A stretch of 14,529 bases of DNA from Lentisphaerota bacterium (GCA_012800625.1 JAAZIY010000436.1:1-14529), one strand, 5' to 3'. Shown: positions 1 through 7,927, counted from the stretch's first letter. Numbers and translations: made by a program. Notes: generated from the letters alone by a model not told the origin.

Positions 1-209
1 CCAGATCGCCACCCTGGGTAAAGCCCCCCCCGAATTCGGCACCATGTTGGGGTACCCCGAATCTGCTGAACGGCAGGAAACGGGAGCGGGGAGCAGCCTA
101 AAGGCTGTACTACATACGTGGGACGGAAATCGGCTAGATGCCAGCTTGTCCCGGGGGCCACATCCTTTTTGGACACTAAGGCACTGTTCAGAATTTGTCT
201 GCGTTAATT
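1..209. other. Gene-free left edge, possible structured RNA
   Basis: No confident gene is visible. The plus strand shows several perfect short hairpins close together: GGGGTACCCC near 50-58, CTGC/GCAG around 63-76, CAGCC-TAAA-GGCTG around 94-107, and GGGAC/GTCCC enclosing a smaller stem around 119-152. This density, with purine-rich joining stretches, looks more like structured RNA than spacer, and to my eye recalls a bacterial group II intron domain I, but I cannot verify that. The plus strand is also open from position 2 to the TGA at 218-220 (72 codons, running in from outside the window), so a truncated coding sequence is the alternative. The end (171-183, GGACACTAAGGCA) matches the CACTAAGG repeat seen elsewhere in the window. 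Confidence 0.3.
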
Positions 210-2261
210 TTAAAAAATGACTCTGATTATAGCCACTCCTCGTGGGGCCAATGAGATACTAAAGCTATATTCGTCGTGGCGTACGGACTCGCGCAACGGA
301 AAGCTGCTACAGACTTTCAGGTCTTTGTAGGGTTTGGACAAGACTATTTTGGGCATCAATCTGCCCCATTCGGCCCGGTTTTCAATGGCGACTTCAAAAA
401 TGTGTTCTCCCAGGTCTCGGCAAAGGAGGCTGCATTCTTGATGTTGTACTTCGGCATAGGGCAGGTTTTTAGAAAGCAGATCGCTTTGTATGGCTTTTCT
501 TGCCAGCGGCACTGCCTGCCGCCAAAACTCTGTGTCCACTGCCTGCCTGGCTCGGTCATGCGAGAAGTAGAGGCTGCCAGTAGTGGGCACATACTCTTCT
601 TCGGGACTGGGTAGCTCTAAGACTTGTCCGCCCTTTCCGGCATTGAGTATCAACAATGCTATGCGTCCATCGCTAATCACCTGCGCCTGATTAAAGTATG
701 CCTGCAGGTCCTTAGCTCTGCCGCAGAGAATCACCGGAGAGGAATGTCTTGCCAGCAAGGCTTGCAGCTCGGCGGCAGGCAATAAGTGTGCTGAGGGCAC
801 TAAAACCGCGGCTGGCGCAGAGTCGGCATTTTCAAGGCGTGCAAAGGTTTGCAGCGCCAAACCAGCGCGCTGCAAAGCCGCAAGCTGTTTCTGTCCCGGG
901 AGGAAACCGTCAAGCATGAAATCATCCACGCCTTCGTCAAGCATGCAATCATGCCAGAGCACGGTGGCCTCTCCGGCTCTGGATACCTGGTCGACAAAGC
1001 CACTGCTCCAACACTGCCGGATAAAATCCCATTCATGCGCGGCGATGCCGTCGGCCAGGCAGGCGAGCAGCCCGTCGGCACTGGGGCGCAATCCTTTTTC
1101 GTCTAGGTAATAGAGACTAGTAAGCTTATACAGTTCTCGTTCATAGCCCGGGGTAGCATGGCGCAAATTATCCCAGTACTCCACTATGTCCTTAATGCCA
1201 TGCAAAAAGATCAGTTTGAAGTTTGGCGCGGCTGCTTTAATTTCAGCCAGGCTCATGGCATAGTCGTCGTGATACCATTTTTGCGTCGGTCTCAGCTGCG
1301 ACATGCCCAAGGCCACGGTTTCTACCACCATGGCATCTATGCCTAGGGCTGCCATTTTGCGATAGTCAATGCCGTATTCATAAAGGGCGTCAAAATTGCC
1401 TTTGGTCCAGGCTGAGTTGATGGCATTTTTTAGTCCGGCCTGGTGCAGGGCTTTGCTCATTTTATCCCAGAATTTAGTCCAGCGTTCTACCATAAACTCT
1501 ATCCACTGCTTACGTTTATGCTGCCAAATCCAGTTTGCTCTTTCCTGCAACTGTGCCAGTCCATAGTCTGGCGCCTGCCGTCCCTCGGCTTTGGCAGCGG
1601 CTATTTCCTCCTGTTTTACGATTCGCGGGCAGTTTTTTTTCAGACACTCGGGCAACTGCCAGTTTTTTCCTTGCAGGAACTGTTGCATCATACCATCGGA
1701 GAAGTCGACACTCATGAGGTTACCGCCGGCCAGCGGCCCCCAGCCATCCGGGCCATGCCAGCCGGCATAGCCGTAGTCCAAACAGGTTTGCACGACTTTT
1801 TCGACCACGATATCTTCCACCAGTGTGCCGTCGGCCAAGACTTGCAGCACATTCAGCTCTGAGCCGCGGTGATTATAGGCGTATACTTCGCGCGCCTCGG
1901 GGTGCAGGCCCATCCATTCTTGGTAATAGCGGTTTTGGAAGTATGTTGGGAAGCATGAGATATATGAGTCTGTGCCGGCCTCTTTCAGCCTGGCTATCAA
2001 AGCTCTAAGCTGGTAATTTGTCCAACTTTGTGCTTTTTTTGCCTCATTGCCCGGGTGCGCATGTCGGCTGCATACCAAGGGTGAAAGCGGGTACTCCTGT
2101 GCCATGCCTTCATGTAGGAGGAAAAAATCCGGTGATGAGAAAAGCAGGCAAGCCACCTTGGGGACAAATCCCAGCGTGTCAAGATATGCCTGCACGCCAA
2201 AATCTTCTGCCTGGCTATCAAAAGCCAGCAACTCGGTCCAGACCCAGGCTTCGAAAATCAT
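210..2261 (-). CDS. Large glycoside-hydrolase-like (GH42-type architecture) protein, family unassigned
   Basis: 683 aa, no signal peptide or membrane segment, so probably cytoplasmic. Residues about 1-440 read as an alpha/beta (TIM-barrel) hydrolase, with aromatic-rich barrel segments, a PDGWG motif (171-175) and VVETVA (312-317). D172 and E314 are speculative catalytic candidates. Residues about 480-545 look like a Rossmann/glutamine-amidotransferase-like domain, and the last ~100 residues are beta-rich. That order (barrel, GATase-like domain, C-terminal beta domain) is the one known for GH42 beta-galactosidases, but I do not recognise the sequence as a named family. The ATG is well supported by AGGAG eight bases upstream. 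It is the last gene of the minus-strand group, 86 bp downstream of a PocR-AraC regulator that may control it. Substrate unknown; a carbohydrate or polyol breakdown role is inferred. Confidence 0.6.
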   Translation of the reverse strand: MIFEAWVWTELLAFDSQAEDFGVQAYLDTLGFVPKVACLLFSSPDFFLLHEGMAQEYPLSPLVCSRHAHPGNEAKKAQSWTNYQLRALIARLKEAGTDSYISCFPTYFQNRYYQEWMGLHPEAREVYAYNHRGSELNVLQVLADGTLVEDIVVEKVVQTCLDYGYAGWHGPDGWGPLAGGNLMSVDFSDGMMQQFLQGKNWQLPECLKKNCPRIVKQEEIAAAKAEGRQAPDYGLAQLQERANWIWQHKRKQWIEFMVERWTKFWDKMSKALHQAGLKNAINSAWTKGNFDALYEYGIDYRKMAALGIDAMVVETVALGMSQLRPTQKWYHDDYAMSLAEIKAAAPNFKLIFLHGIKDIVEYWDNLRHATPGYERELYKLTSLYYLDEKGLRPSADGLLACLADGIAAHEWDFIRQCWSSGFVDQVSRAGEATVLWHDCMLDEGVDDFMLDGFLPGQKQLAALQRAGLALQTFARLENADSAPAAVLVPSAHLLPAAELQALLARHSSPVILCGRAKDLQAYFNQAQVISDGRIALLILNAGKGGQVLELPSPEEEYVPTTGSLYFSHDRARQAVDTEFWRQAVPLARKAIQSDLLSKNLPYAEVQHQECSLLCRDLGEHIFEVAIENRAEWGRLMPKIVLSKPYKDLKVCSSFPLRESVRHDEYSFSISLAPRGVAIIRVIF

Positions 2262-2347
2262 CTTGTCAGCTCCTTTTTTTTGCCTGCCTCGGGCAAGCTC
2301 AAATCGTTTTTTAACTTATTGTGTCTTAGCGTGTGTTAAATTCTGGC
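2262..2347 (-). promoter_or_regulatory. Candidate control region of the GH-like gene
   Basis: This spacer separates the AraC-type regulator from the GH-like gene. It holds an inverted repeat TTTAAC (2310-2315) / GTTAAA (2335-2340). Inside it GTGT recurs at 2321-2324 and 2331-2334, one helical turn apart. A separate hairpin, GCCTGCC (2282-2288) / GGCAAGC (2292-2298) with one G-T pair, sits just upstream of the A-run and Shine-Dalgarno on the minus strand. AraC-family proteins commonly bind pairs of half-sites, so the repeats are plausible operator sequence; this is inference. Part of the GTGTCTTAG text also resembles the window's degenerate GTGTC/CTTAG repeats. Confidence 0.3.
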
Positions 2348-3238
2348 TTATACCCCCAGGCTTTTTCTCAGCTGACTAGGGGTTTGTCCCTTGATCTGCT
2401 TGAAGCAGCGGTAAAACTGTGAAAGAGAGCCAAAGCCGCAGAGCAAAGATATCTGATTGACGCTAAGCTGTCGCGAAAGCAGCAACTCCTCGGCTTTTTT
2501 GACTCTGTACATATTGAGATACTCGAGAAAGCTGACGCCGGCATTTTTTTTGAAATAGCGGCAGAAATAGTTGGGCGACATAAAGAATCGGGTTGCCATC
2601 AGCTCCACGTTCAGAGTTTTCATATAGTGGCGTTTGATATAATCGTAGATTAGCTGTATGCGTTCTTGGGCGTTGCTGCGCTGCCAGAAGATGATTTTAT
2701 TGCGCGCCTCAATAATTATCTCACCGATATTGCGCAAAAAGGCCAGCAAGCCTTGCAGCTGTCCTTGGCTCAGACTGGGGCTGGCATGATACAGGACAGC
2801 TAATTGCTTGGCGGACAATGGCAGCTGTTCACGCTTTTGCAGTTCTTCCAGGGCCGCGTCATCCAGCTTTGCTTCGCCCTCGATGAAGAACTGCCCTGCG
2901 GTCAAAGCGCCAATGTACTTGTCTTCTCGGTCAAACAGCGGCAATATCAGGTCGGTCAGGCCGGCATGACACTTGTATACTAATTCATGCTTCAGAGCTT
3001 TGGCACTCTGCAAATAGCGCGTCGTATTGACCTGACAAGGACTGCTGGAGGCATTCTGGAAACAAGCGCAGTAGGCGTTTAAGTGTTGGACGGGCAGAAT
3101 GTTCATGGTTCTGCCCTCCACATTGATAAAATCAATCACCACCCCGGTAAGCTGGTAAATTATATTGTGGTATTCTATAAGCTTGTCTTCTTTGCCCAGC
3201 TGATGGAACACCTTTTCCTCTATGTCGCTTATTTGCAT
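2348..3238 (-). CDS. AraC-family transcriptional regulator with PocR sensory domain
   Basis: 296 aa. Residues about 8-180 match the PocR ligand-sensing domain, with its cysteine-rich section (C57, C59, C68, C90) and the segment LTDLILPLFDREDKYIGAL (94-112) leading to the GQFF motif. Residues about 190-294 form the AraC double helix-turn-helix, including LATRFFMSPNYFCRYFKK-like and SLLCGFGSLSQFYRCFKQ sections that end in the usual GQTP-QLRK tail. PocR domains are named after the propanediol/cobalamin regulator PocR; many are thought to bind small hydrocarbon or sugar-derived ligands. It lies 42 bp after the interrupted PPOx gene and 86 bp before the GH-like gene, whose control is the obvious local job. 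The start (ATG 3238) has only a weak ribosome-binding site (GGGG eight to ten bases upstream). Confidence 0.85.
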   Translation of the reverse strand: MQISDIEEKVFHQLGKEDKLIEYHNIIYQLTGVVIDFINVEGRTMNILPVQHLNAYCACFQNASSSPCQVNTTRYLQSAKALKHELVYKCHAGLTDLILPLFDREDKYIGALTAGQFFIEGEAKLDDAALEELQKREQLPLSAKQLAVLYHASPSLSQGQLQGLLAFLRNIGEIIIEARNKIIFWQRSNAQERIQLIYDYIKRHYMKTLNVELMATRFFMSPNYFCRYFKKNAGVSFLEYLNMYRVKKAEELLLSRQLSVNQISLLCGFGSLSQFYRCFKQIKGQTPSQLRKSLGV

Positions 3239-3280
3239 AGTGAAACCCCGCAGCTATCAAGCACCGCATAGCGTCATAGC

Positions 3281-3652
3281 CTAGAGGGTCTGCTCTATGG
3301 AGTCGATGTTGACTGACAGCACGCGTCGCATCCAGGGAAACTTGGCCTTCATCATCTCGAAGTCTGGACCGGCGTTTTCCATAAGTCCGGTGCCGCGCAG
3401 CAAGAAACCGGTGCCCATGCCTATTTTGCCGGGTACCTGGCTGCTGCCTATGGTAAGCAGCAGCAGCGGATTAGTTTCCAGGTTGGACTCGGTCTTCTAC
3501 ATGTGCCCAGCCGGTATCAGCAAACGCCCAGAAGCGGAAATATTGATATATTTGTTCCAGGTGTTGACCAAATGCGCGCCCTCCGCCCCAGTAGTGGCAA
3601 TGGCGACAATGCCGTCATATTTTAATACCCCAGAAAGAATTTTTGCTGACAT
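3281..3652 (-). pseudogene. Pyridoxamine 5'-phosphate oxidase-like (FMN-binding) protein interrupted by in-frame TAG
   Basis: Translating the minus strand from ATG 3652 gives a 123-codon protein that resembles the small PPOx-like split-barrel flavoproteins. Recognisable parts are KYDGIVAIATTG near the start, HLVNTWNKYI (27-36), GRLLIPAGHM (42-51), KTESNLETNPLLLLTIGS (53-70), GMGTGFLLRGTG (78-89) and KFPWMRRVL near the end. Codon 52 is TAG (minus strand, 3499-3497), exactly between HM and KTE, while the frame and protein similarity continue unbroken to a second TAG at 3283-3281. A single C-to-T change from CAG would explain it. The ribosome-binding site AGGAG, nine bases before the ATG, is intact. 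So the gene looks freshly inactivated, or translated by TAG read-through, or there is a sequencing error. It follows hydF by 110 bp; related small flavoproteins act in redox or cofactor chemistry, and a role tied to hydrogenase maturation is only guessed from position. Confidence 0.7.
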
Positions 3653-3679
3653 GGCTACATGCTCCTATTTAAGAGATTT

Positions 3680-3716
3680 GTCTAATTCCGCGGCCAGTAA
3701 GGCTTTGGAATTAGAC
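3680..3716. repeat. Perfect 10-bp inverted repeat between hydF and the PPOx-like gene
   Basis: GTCTAATTCC (3680-3689) is followed 17 bp later by its exact reverse complement GGAATTAGAC (3707-3716). The loop contains a further GCC/GGC pair. There is no T-run on either strand, so it is not a typical intrinsic terminator. It may be an RNA stem that stabilises the hydF end of the transcript, or a protein-binding site. Confidence 0.6.
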
Positions 3717-3762
3717 TATGTGCTGTGACTTCGTGTTCCAGAATCAGCATCTCTTAGCCTTT

Positions 3763-4977
3763 TTATAGCAGTTCGCGCAATTCCGGGAACACTTGCAGGC
3801 TGCGTTTCAATATACCATGCATATATGCTATAGTCACGCCGTAATTGCTGATCGGCACGCCCTGGTTTGCGGCAGATTGCAGGCGATATCGCATCTCGCG
3901 CTCGTTGAGCATGCAGCCGCCGCAGTGGATAACCAGGCTGAACTGCTCGAGGTCCACGGGAAATTCGCCGCCGCTGCAAAAATGGTACTGCAGTTTTTTG
4001 CCGGTATACTGGTTTATCCAGCCTGGCAGTTTAACGCTGCCAATGTCGTTACACTGGCGGTGATGCGTACAGCCCTCGGCGATCAACAGCTTGTCGCCAT
4101 CCTGCAGATGCTGCAGTTGTTTGACGCCGCGCACTGTGCTGGCCAGGTCGCCTTTGTAGCGCGCAAAGAGCATGGAGAATGAAGTCAGGGGCAGCTCCGC
4201 GGGCAATTTAGCGGCCACCTGGGCAAAAACCTGGCTGTCGGTGACCACCAGGCGAGGCGGGCTGCTCAGCTTGGAAAGCAGCAAAGGCAGCTCATCGAGC
4301 TGAGTCATCAGGGCCATGCCATGATGGTCCAGTATTTCGCGGATGGTTTGCTGTTGGGGCAAAATCAGCCTGCCTTTGGGGGCGGCCTCGTCTATGGGGG
4401 TCACCAGCAGCACCAGGTCTCCGGGCGAAATCAGGTCGGCGATGATATGGCGGCTTTCCTCCTTGTCGGCAAGCAAGCTGGCCATCATGGCCTTCAATTC
4501 GGTTATCTTGCTTCCCGTCTTGCTGCTTACCGCAATGCAGTTCAGGCACTGCGGCGGCGGCTGGAGAGCCTGGCGCAAATCGCTTTTGTGCCAGACCTGT
4601 ATGCAAGGTATGCCTTTGGCGCGTATCAGCTGCAAAATCGCTTCGTCCGCCCGACTCGGGCCGGTCTGCGCATCAATAAGCAAGAGTGCCAGATCGCACT
4701 TGTTTAGAGCCTGCTGCGCTTTTTGCACACGCTGCGCCCCCAGCTCGCCTTCGTCATCTAGGCCAGGTGTGTCAATGAAAACCACGGGTCCCAGAGGCAG
4801 GAGTTCCATCGCCTTGTAAACCGGGTCTGTAGTGGTGCCTTTCTGCGGTGACACTATGGCCAGGTCCTGTCCGGTAAGGGCATTAATAAGACTGGACTTG
4901 CCGGCATTGCGACAGCCAAAAAGCCCTATGTGTTTGCGGTTTGCGCGCGGTGTTGATTCAGATTGCTGCACTTGCAT
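3763..4977 (-). CDS. hydF: [FeFe]-hydrogenase H-cluster maturation GTPase HydF
   Basis: 404 aa from ATG 4977. HydF is the scaffold that assembles the 2Fe subcluster made by HydE and HydG and hands it to apo-hydrogenase. The N-terminal GTPase domain shows P-loop GCRNAGKS (21-28), switch GTTTDP (47-52) and DTPG (69-72). The C-terminal cluster-binding motif is CTH (303-305) followed after 45 residues by HCGGC (351-355), fitting the HydF CxH-x(44-53)-HCxxC signature. The G4 motif reads HKSD (130-133) where NKxD is normal. A TTG at 5046 would add 23 residues, but the ATG gives the usual HydF N-terminus and is preferred, although its ribosome-binding site is weak. It is the last maturase of the cluster, 84 bp after hydG. 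Confidence 0.96.
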   Translation of the reverse strand: MQVQQSESTPRANRKHIGLFGCRNAGKSSLINALTGQDLAIVSPQKGTTTDPVYKAMELLPLGPVVFIDTPGLDDEGELGAQRVQKAQQALNKCDLALLLIDAQTGPSRADEAILQLIRAKGIPCIQVWHKSDLRQALQPPPQCLNCIAVSSKTGSKITELKAMMASLLADKEESRHIIADLISPGDLVLLVTPIDEAAPKGRLILPQQQTIREILDHHGMALMTQLDELPLLLSKLSSPPRLVVTDSQVFAQVAAKLPAELPLTSFSMLFARYKGDLASTVRGVKQLQHLQDGDKLLIAEGCTHHRQCNDIGSVKLPGWINQYTGKKLQYHFCSGGEFPVDLEQFSLVIHCGGCMLNEREMRYRLQSAANQGVPISNYGVTIAYMHGILKRSLQVFPELRELL

Positions 4978-5061
4978 ATGAGGTCTCTTAGAAAGAATGA
5001 GGAAACTATGGCTTGCGGTTTTCCGTTTAAGCTGCTGTCGCGTCAATAGGTGTCGCGCCTT

Positions 5062-6471
5062 TTAGAACCTGAAGTGGCGCTTACCCGCCTCGATAGCAGC
5101 CAGATTGCGCATGGCTATGTCCCTGATTTTCTCATTGGGCACATTATTGATCTCGTTGCGTATCATCTCTTCACCCAACGCCTTTGTAGGCGGCGAAGCA
5201 TAGTCCATAAGATATTCCTTCAGCGTCATAAGAGCGTTGGGATGGCAGCAGTTCTGTATTTGTCCAGCTTTGCTCAGGGCCATGAAGCGGTCGCCAGTGC
5301 GCCCGGCAAGATAGCAGGCAGTGCAAAAGCTGGGGATATAGCCCATTTGCATAAGCCAGAGCACTATCTCGTCGAGTGTGCGAGTGTCGCTCAGGTCAAA
5401 CTGCTCGGTATGCTCTGTCTCTCCTTCGGCATAGCCACCTACAGTGGTGCGCGAGGCACCGCTGATCTGCGAGACGCCTAGGTGCAGTACGCGTTCACGA
5501 CACTGCTGGCTCTCGCGGGTGGAGATGATCATGCCGGTGTAGGGTACTGCGATGCGGATACAGGCCACGATCTTGGCAAAAATATCGTCGTCAATGCAGT
5601 CAAAGTCATCCAGATTGACATTGTCGGCAGGTTTGATGCGCGGCACGCTAATGGTGTGCGGGCCTACGCCAAAGGCGGCCTCGAGATGTTCGCCATGCAT
5701 GAGCAGGGCGCTGAACTCGTAGCGGTAGCGCTCCAAGCCGAAAAGCACTCCCAGGCCGACATCGTCTATGCCGCCCTGCATGGCGCGGTCCATGGCCTCG
5801 GTATGATAGGCATAGTCGCTTTTGGGGCCGTAGGGATGCAGCGCCTCGTAGCTTGCCTTGTGATAGGTTTCCTGAAAAAGAATGTATGTGCCTATGCCTG
5901 CTTCTTTGAGCTGGCGATACTCCTCAACCGTGGTAGCGGCAATGTTCACATTGACGCGGCGTATGGCGCCATTTTTATGCTTGATGCCATAGATGGTTTT
6001 GATGCTTTCCAAGATATAGTCAATGGAGTTCAGAATTGGATGCTCTCCGGCCTCCAAAGCCAGGCGTTTGTGTCCCATGTCCTGCAGAGCGATGACCTCG
6101 CGGCGTATTTCTTCTTGGCTGAGCTTCTTGCGCACTATGTTTTTGTTTTTGCTGTGATACGGGCAGTAAACACAGCCGTTGATACAGTAGTTAGACAGAT
6201 ACAAGGGCGCGAACATAACGATGCGGTTGCCGTAGATATCCTTTTTGAGTTGCTCGGCTAGGGCGTATATCTCCTGGTTTTTCTCTTCGATCTCACAGTC
6301 CAACAACACCGCTGCTTCGCGATGCGTCAAGCCCTTTCCCAGACGCGCCTTAGCTAGTATCTGGTCGATCAATTCCAGGTTTTGCTTGTTTGCCTCAGCA
6401 TAGGCCAGGCTGCTCAACACCTCTTCATGGCAGATAAATTCCTCCGCCTTGGCTGATTTGACGTCATACAT
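5062..6471 (-). CDS. hydG: [FeFe]-hydrogenase maturase HydG (radical SAM tyrosine lyase)
   Basis: 469 aa, full length for the family. HydG splits tyrosine to p-cresol and the CO and cyanide ligands of the H-cluster, delivered through an Fe(CO)2(CN) synthon. The radical-SAM CX3CX2C motif is C96, C100, C103 (NYCINGCVYC), and the C-terminal auxiliary-cluster motif CX2CX22C is C383, C386, C409, both intact. Other hallmark segments are RRVNVNIA (171-178), GIGTYILFQETYH (192-204), GPHTISVPRI (270-279) and SQISGASRTTVGGY (334-347). The ATG at 6471 has AAGGA upstream. It lies 66 bp after hydE and 84 bp before hydF, so it is probably co-transcribed. The aspartase gene sometimes found between hydG and hydF in other bacteria is absent. 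Confidence 0.98.
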   Translation of the reverse strand: MYDVKSAKAEEFICHEEVLSSLAYAEANKQNLELIDQILAKARLGKGLTHREAAVLLDCEIEEKNQEIYALAEQLKKDIYGNRIVMFAPLYLSNYCINGCVYCPYHSKNKNIVRKKLSQEEIRREVIALQDMGHKRLALEAGEHPILNSIDYILESIKTIYGIKHKNGAIRRVNVNIAATTVEEYRQLKEAGIGTYILFQETYHKASYEALHPYGPKSDYAYHTEAMDRAMQGGIDDVGLGVLFGLERYRYEFSALLMHGEHLEAAFGVGPHTISVPRIKPADNVNLDDFDCIDDDIFAKIVACIRIAVPYTGMIISTRESQQCRERVLHLGVSQISGASRTTVGGYAEGETEHTEQFDLSDTRTLDEIVLWLMQMGYIPSFCTACYLAGRTGDRFMALSKAGQIQNCCHPNALMTLKEYLMDYASPPTKALGEEMIRNEINNVPNEKIRDIAMRNLAAIEAGKRHFRF

Positions 6472-6537
6472 GGCTAATCCTTTCCTTGTTGTTTATGTGT
6501 TGCCCATATTCTGGGAGTATTTATGGAAACGCGGTAG

Positions 6538-7581
6538 TCAAATGCCGGGGTAGTCTCCCCGGTCCACGGCGATTTCACAGCCTATGGTTTGCAGTTGTTC
6601 CGCCAGCAGGCGCAGGCCTTCGGCGGCCTCTGCGCCGCTACTGAGCTTATTGTCATAAAGCATGTATTTGCCGCGCAGCTCCTGGGGCGACAAATTCGGC
6701 ATGATGACATTAGCGCCGGCCAGCACGCCATTTTCGCGGCCCGTCGGATGTATGCTGCCCAGCGCCGTAGTGGCCGGCAGCAGGACTTTGGGCAGCATCA
6801 GGCGCAGCACAGAGAGCAAAAACAGGGTGAATTCCATGCTGCCGGGCTTTTCATCGGCGAAAGGGGTGTCGTGATGCGGCAAAAATGGCCCTATGCCAAT
6901 CATTTCAGGTTTGAATTCGCTCAGAAAAAACAGGTCTTCGCTGAGAGTCTCCAGGCTTTGAAACGGCGAGCCTACCATAAAGCCGCTGCCTACCTGATAA
7001 CCTAGAAAGCGCAGGTCTTGCAGACAGCGCAGGCGGCTTTGCAGGCTCTGATTGCCTGGATGCAGCTTAGCAAAATGCGCGGCGTCGGCGGTCTCATGGC
7101 GCAGCAGATAGCGGTCGGCGCCGGCCTCGCGAAAATCCTTGTATGCCAGGAAGCTTTTTTCGCCCAAGGACAAGGTTACGGCGCAATCCGAGTAGCGCGA
7201 TTTTATCTCCTGGACCAAATCGCGTATAAGCTCGTCGGGATAACCCGTGTCTTCACCGCCTTGCAAGACAAAAGTACGGAAGCCCAGCGGGTAGCCGGCC
7301 TTGCAGCAGGCCAGTATCTGTTCTGGACTCATGCGGTAGCGTTGCGCCCTGGTGTTGCCGCGGCGTATGCCGCAGTAGAAGCAGTTTCTGCGGCAGTAGC
7401 TGCTGATCTCCAGCAAACCGCGTATAAACACCCGTCTGCCGTAGTGCTGTTCGCGCAGCTCGCTGGCCAAAACCGCTGCCTCTGCCTGCAAGCCAGGTTC
7501 CCAGGCCGCCAACAGCCGCCTGAACTCGGGACGGCTCAGTTGACCCTGCTCGCGCAGTTTTATTAAAAGCTCAGTGCTCAT
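6538..7581 (-). CDS. hydE: [FeFe]-hydrogenase maturase HydE (radical SAM)
   Basis: 347 aa from ATG 7581. HydE is a radical-SAM enzyme acting with HydG and HydF to build the azadithiolate-bridged diiron unit of the H-cluster. The CX3CX2C motif is C63, C67, C70 (SYCRRNCFYC), followed by a GGEDTGYPDE segment, LSLGEK, and GIGPFLPHHDTPF, all typical of HydE. The optional second C-terminal iron-sulfur motif (CX7CX2C) found in some HydE proteins is missing; it is known not to be required. A TTG three codons upstream (7590) is possible but sits only three bases from the AGGGA ribosome-binding site, so the ATG is preferred. It is 46 bp downstream of the TM1266-like gene. Confidence 0.96.
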   Translation of the reverse strand: MSTELLIKLREQGQLSRPEFRRLLAAWEPGLQAEAAVLASELREQHYGRRVFIRGLLEISSYCRRNCFYCGIRRGNTRAQRYRMSPEQILACCKAGYPLGFRTFVLQGGEDTGYPDELIRDLVQEIKSRYSDCAVTLSLGEKSFLAYKDFREAGADRYLLRHETADAAHFAKLHPGNQSLQSRLRCLQDLRFLGYQVGSGFMVGSPFQSLETLSEDLFFLSEFKPEMIGIGPFLPHHDTPFADEKPGSMEFTLFLLSVLRLMLPKVLLPATTALGSIHPTGRENGVLAGANVIMPNLSPQELRGKYMLYDNKLSSGAEAAEGLRLLAEQLQTIGCEIAVDRGDYPGI

Positions 7582-7627
7582 GTTATTCAAACTTCCCTAA
7601 GCGAGCCTGCTGTGTTTTGGACGGAGC

Positions 7628-7873
7628 CTACTTCGTAGCGTAGACGATCTTCACACTGACGCCGGGCAGCATCCCCAGCTTGCCGGCCAGGGCGCTAATC
7701 GCCGTCTCGGGGGCATCCAAAGCCAGGCTGATAATGCAGATGCCCTTGGCTCTATAGGGCACTCCCATGCGTCCAATGACGTATTCGCCAAAATCATGCA
7801 AAAGGGCATTCAGCCGCTGCGTCGATTCTAGATTCTCGACCACGATCCCTACTAAGGCAACTCTTGTCTTCAT
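7628..7873 (-). CDS. TM1266-type iron-only hydrogenase system regulator
   Basis: 81 aa from ATG 7873 (MKTRVALVGIVVEN), ending in TAG. The protein is a small ferredoxin-fold, ACT/NikR-like domain matching the TM1266 family, whose genes regularly sit in [FeFe]-hydrogenase maturation clusters. The segments ALVGIVVENLES (6-17), IGRMGVPY (33-40), ICIISLALDA (45-54) and LGMLPGVSVKIVYATK (66-81) are characteristic. The family is named a putative regulator; its biochemical role is not settled. The reading frame stays open upstream through the terminator hairpin to 7975, but that extension reads as translated hairpin and T-run, so the internal ATG is preferred. It is the first gene of the maturation operon, 24 bp after a strong terminator T-run. 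Confidence 0.88.
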   Translation of the reverse strand: MKTRVALVGIVVENLESTQRLNALLHDFGEYVIGRMGVPYRAKGICIISLALDAPETAISALAGKLGMLPGVSVKIVYATK

Positions 7874-7897
7874 AGGCTCAAAAAAACAACAAAAAGC

Positions 7898-7927
7898 AAA
7901 AAAAAAACGCCCTCTGTGAAGAGGGCG
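7898..7927 (-). terminator. Strong intrinsic terminator or attenuator just upstream of the hyd maturation operon
   Basis: On the minus strand a perfect 7-bp stem, CGCCCTC (7927-7921) with GAGGGCG (7914-7908), has a six-base loop and is followed directly by ten T residues (7907-7898). This is a textbook intrinsic terminator. It lies 24 bases before the ATG of the first gene of the maturation operon and 351 bases after the murQ stop. It may end the murQ transcript, or act as an attenuator in the leader of the hyd operon. Confidence 0.85.

Noticed and set aside
3297..3728. 143-codon plus-strand reading frame
   Set aside because: It is antisense to the PPOx-like gene, whose translation matches a known family; the plus-strand product resembles nothing.
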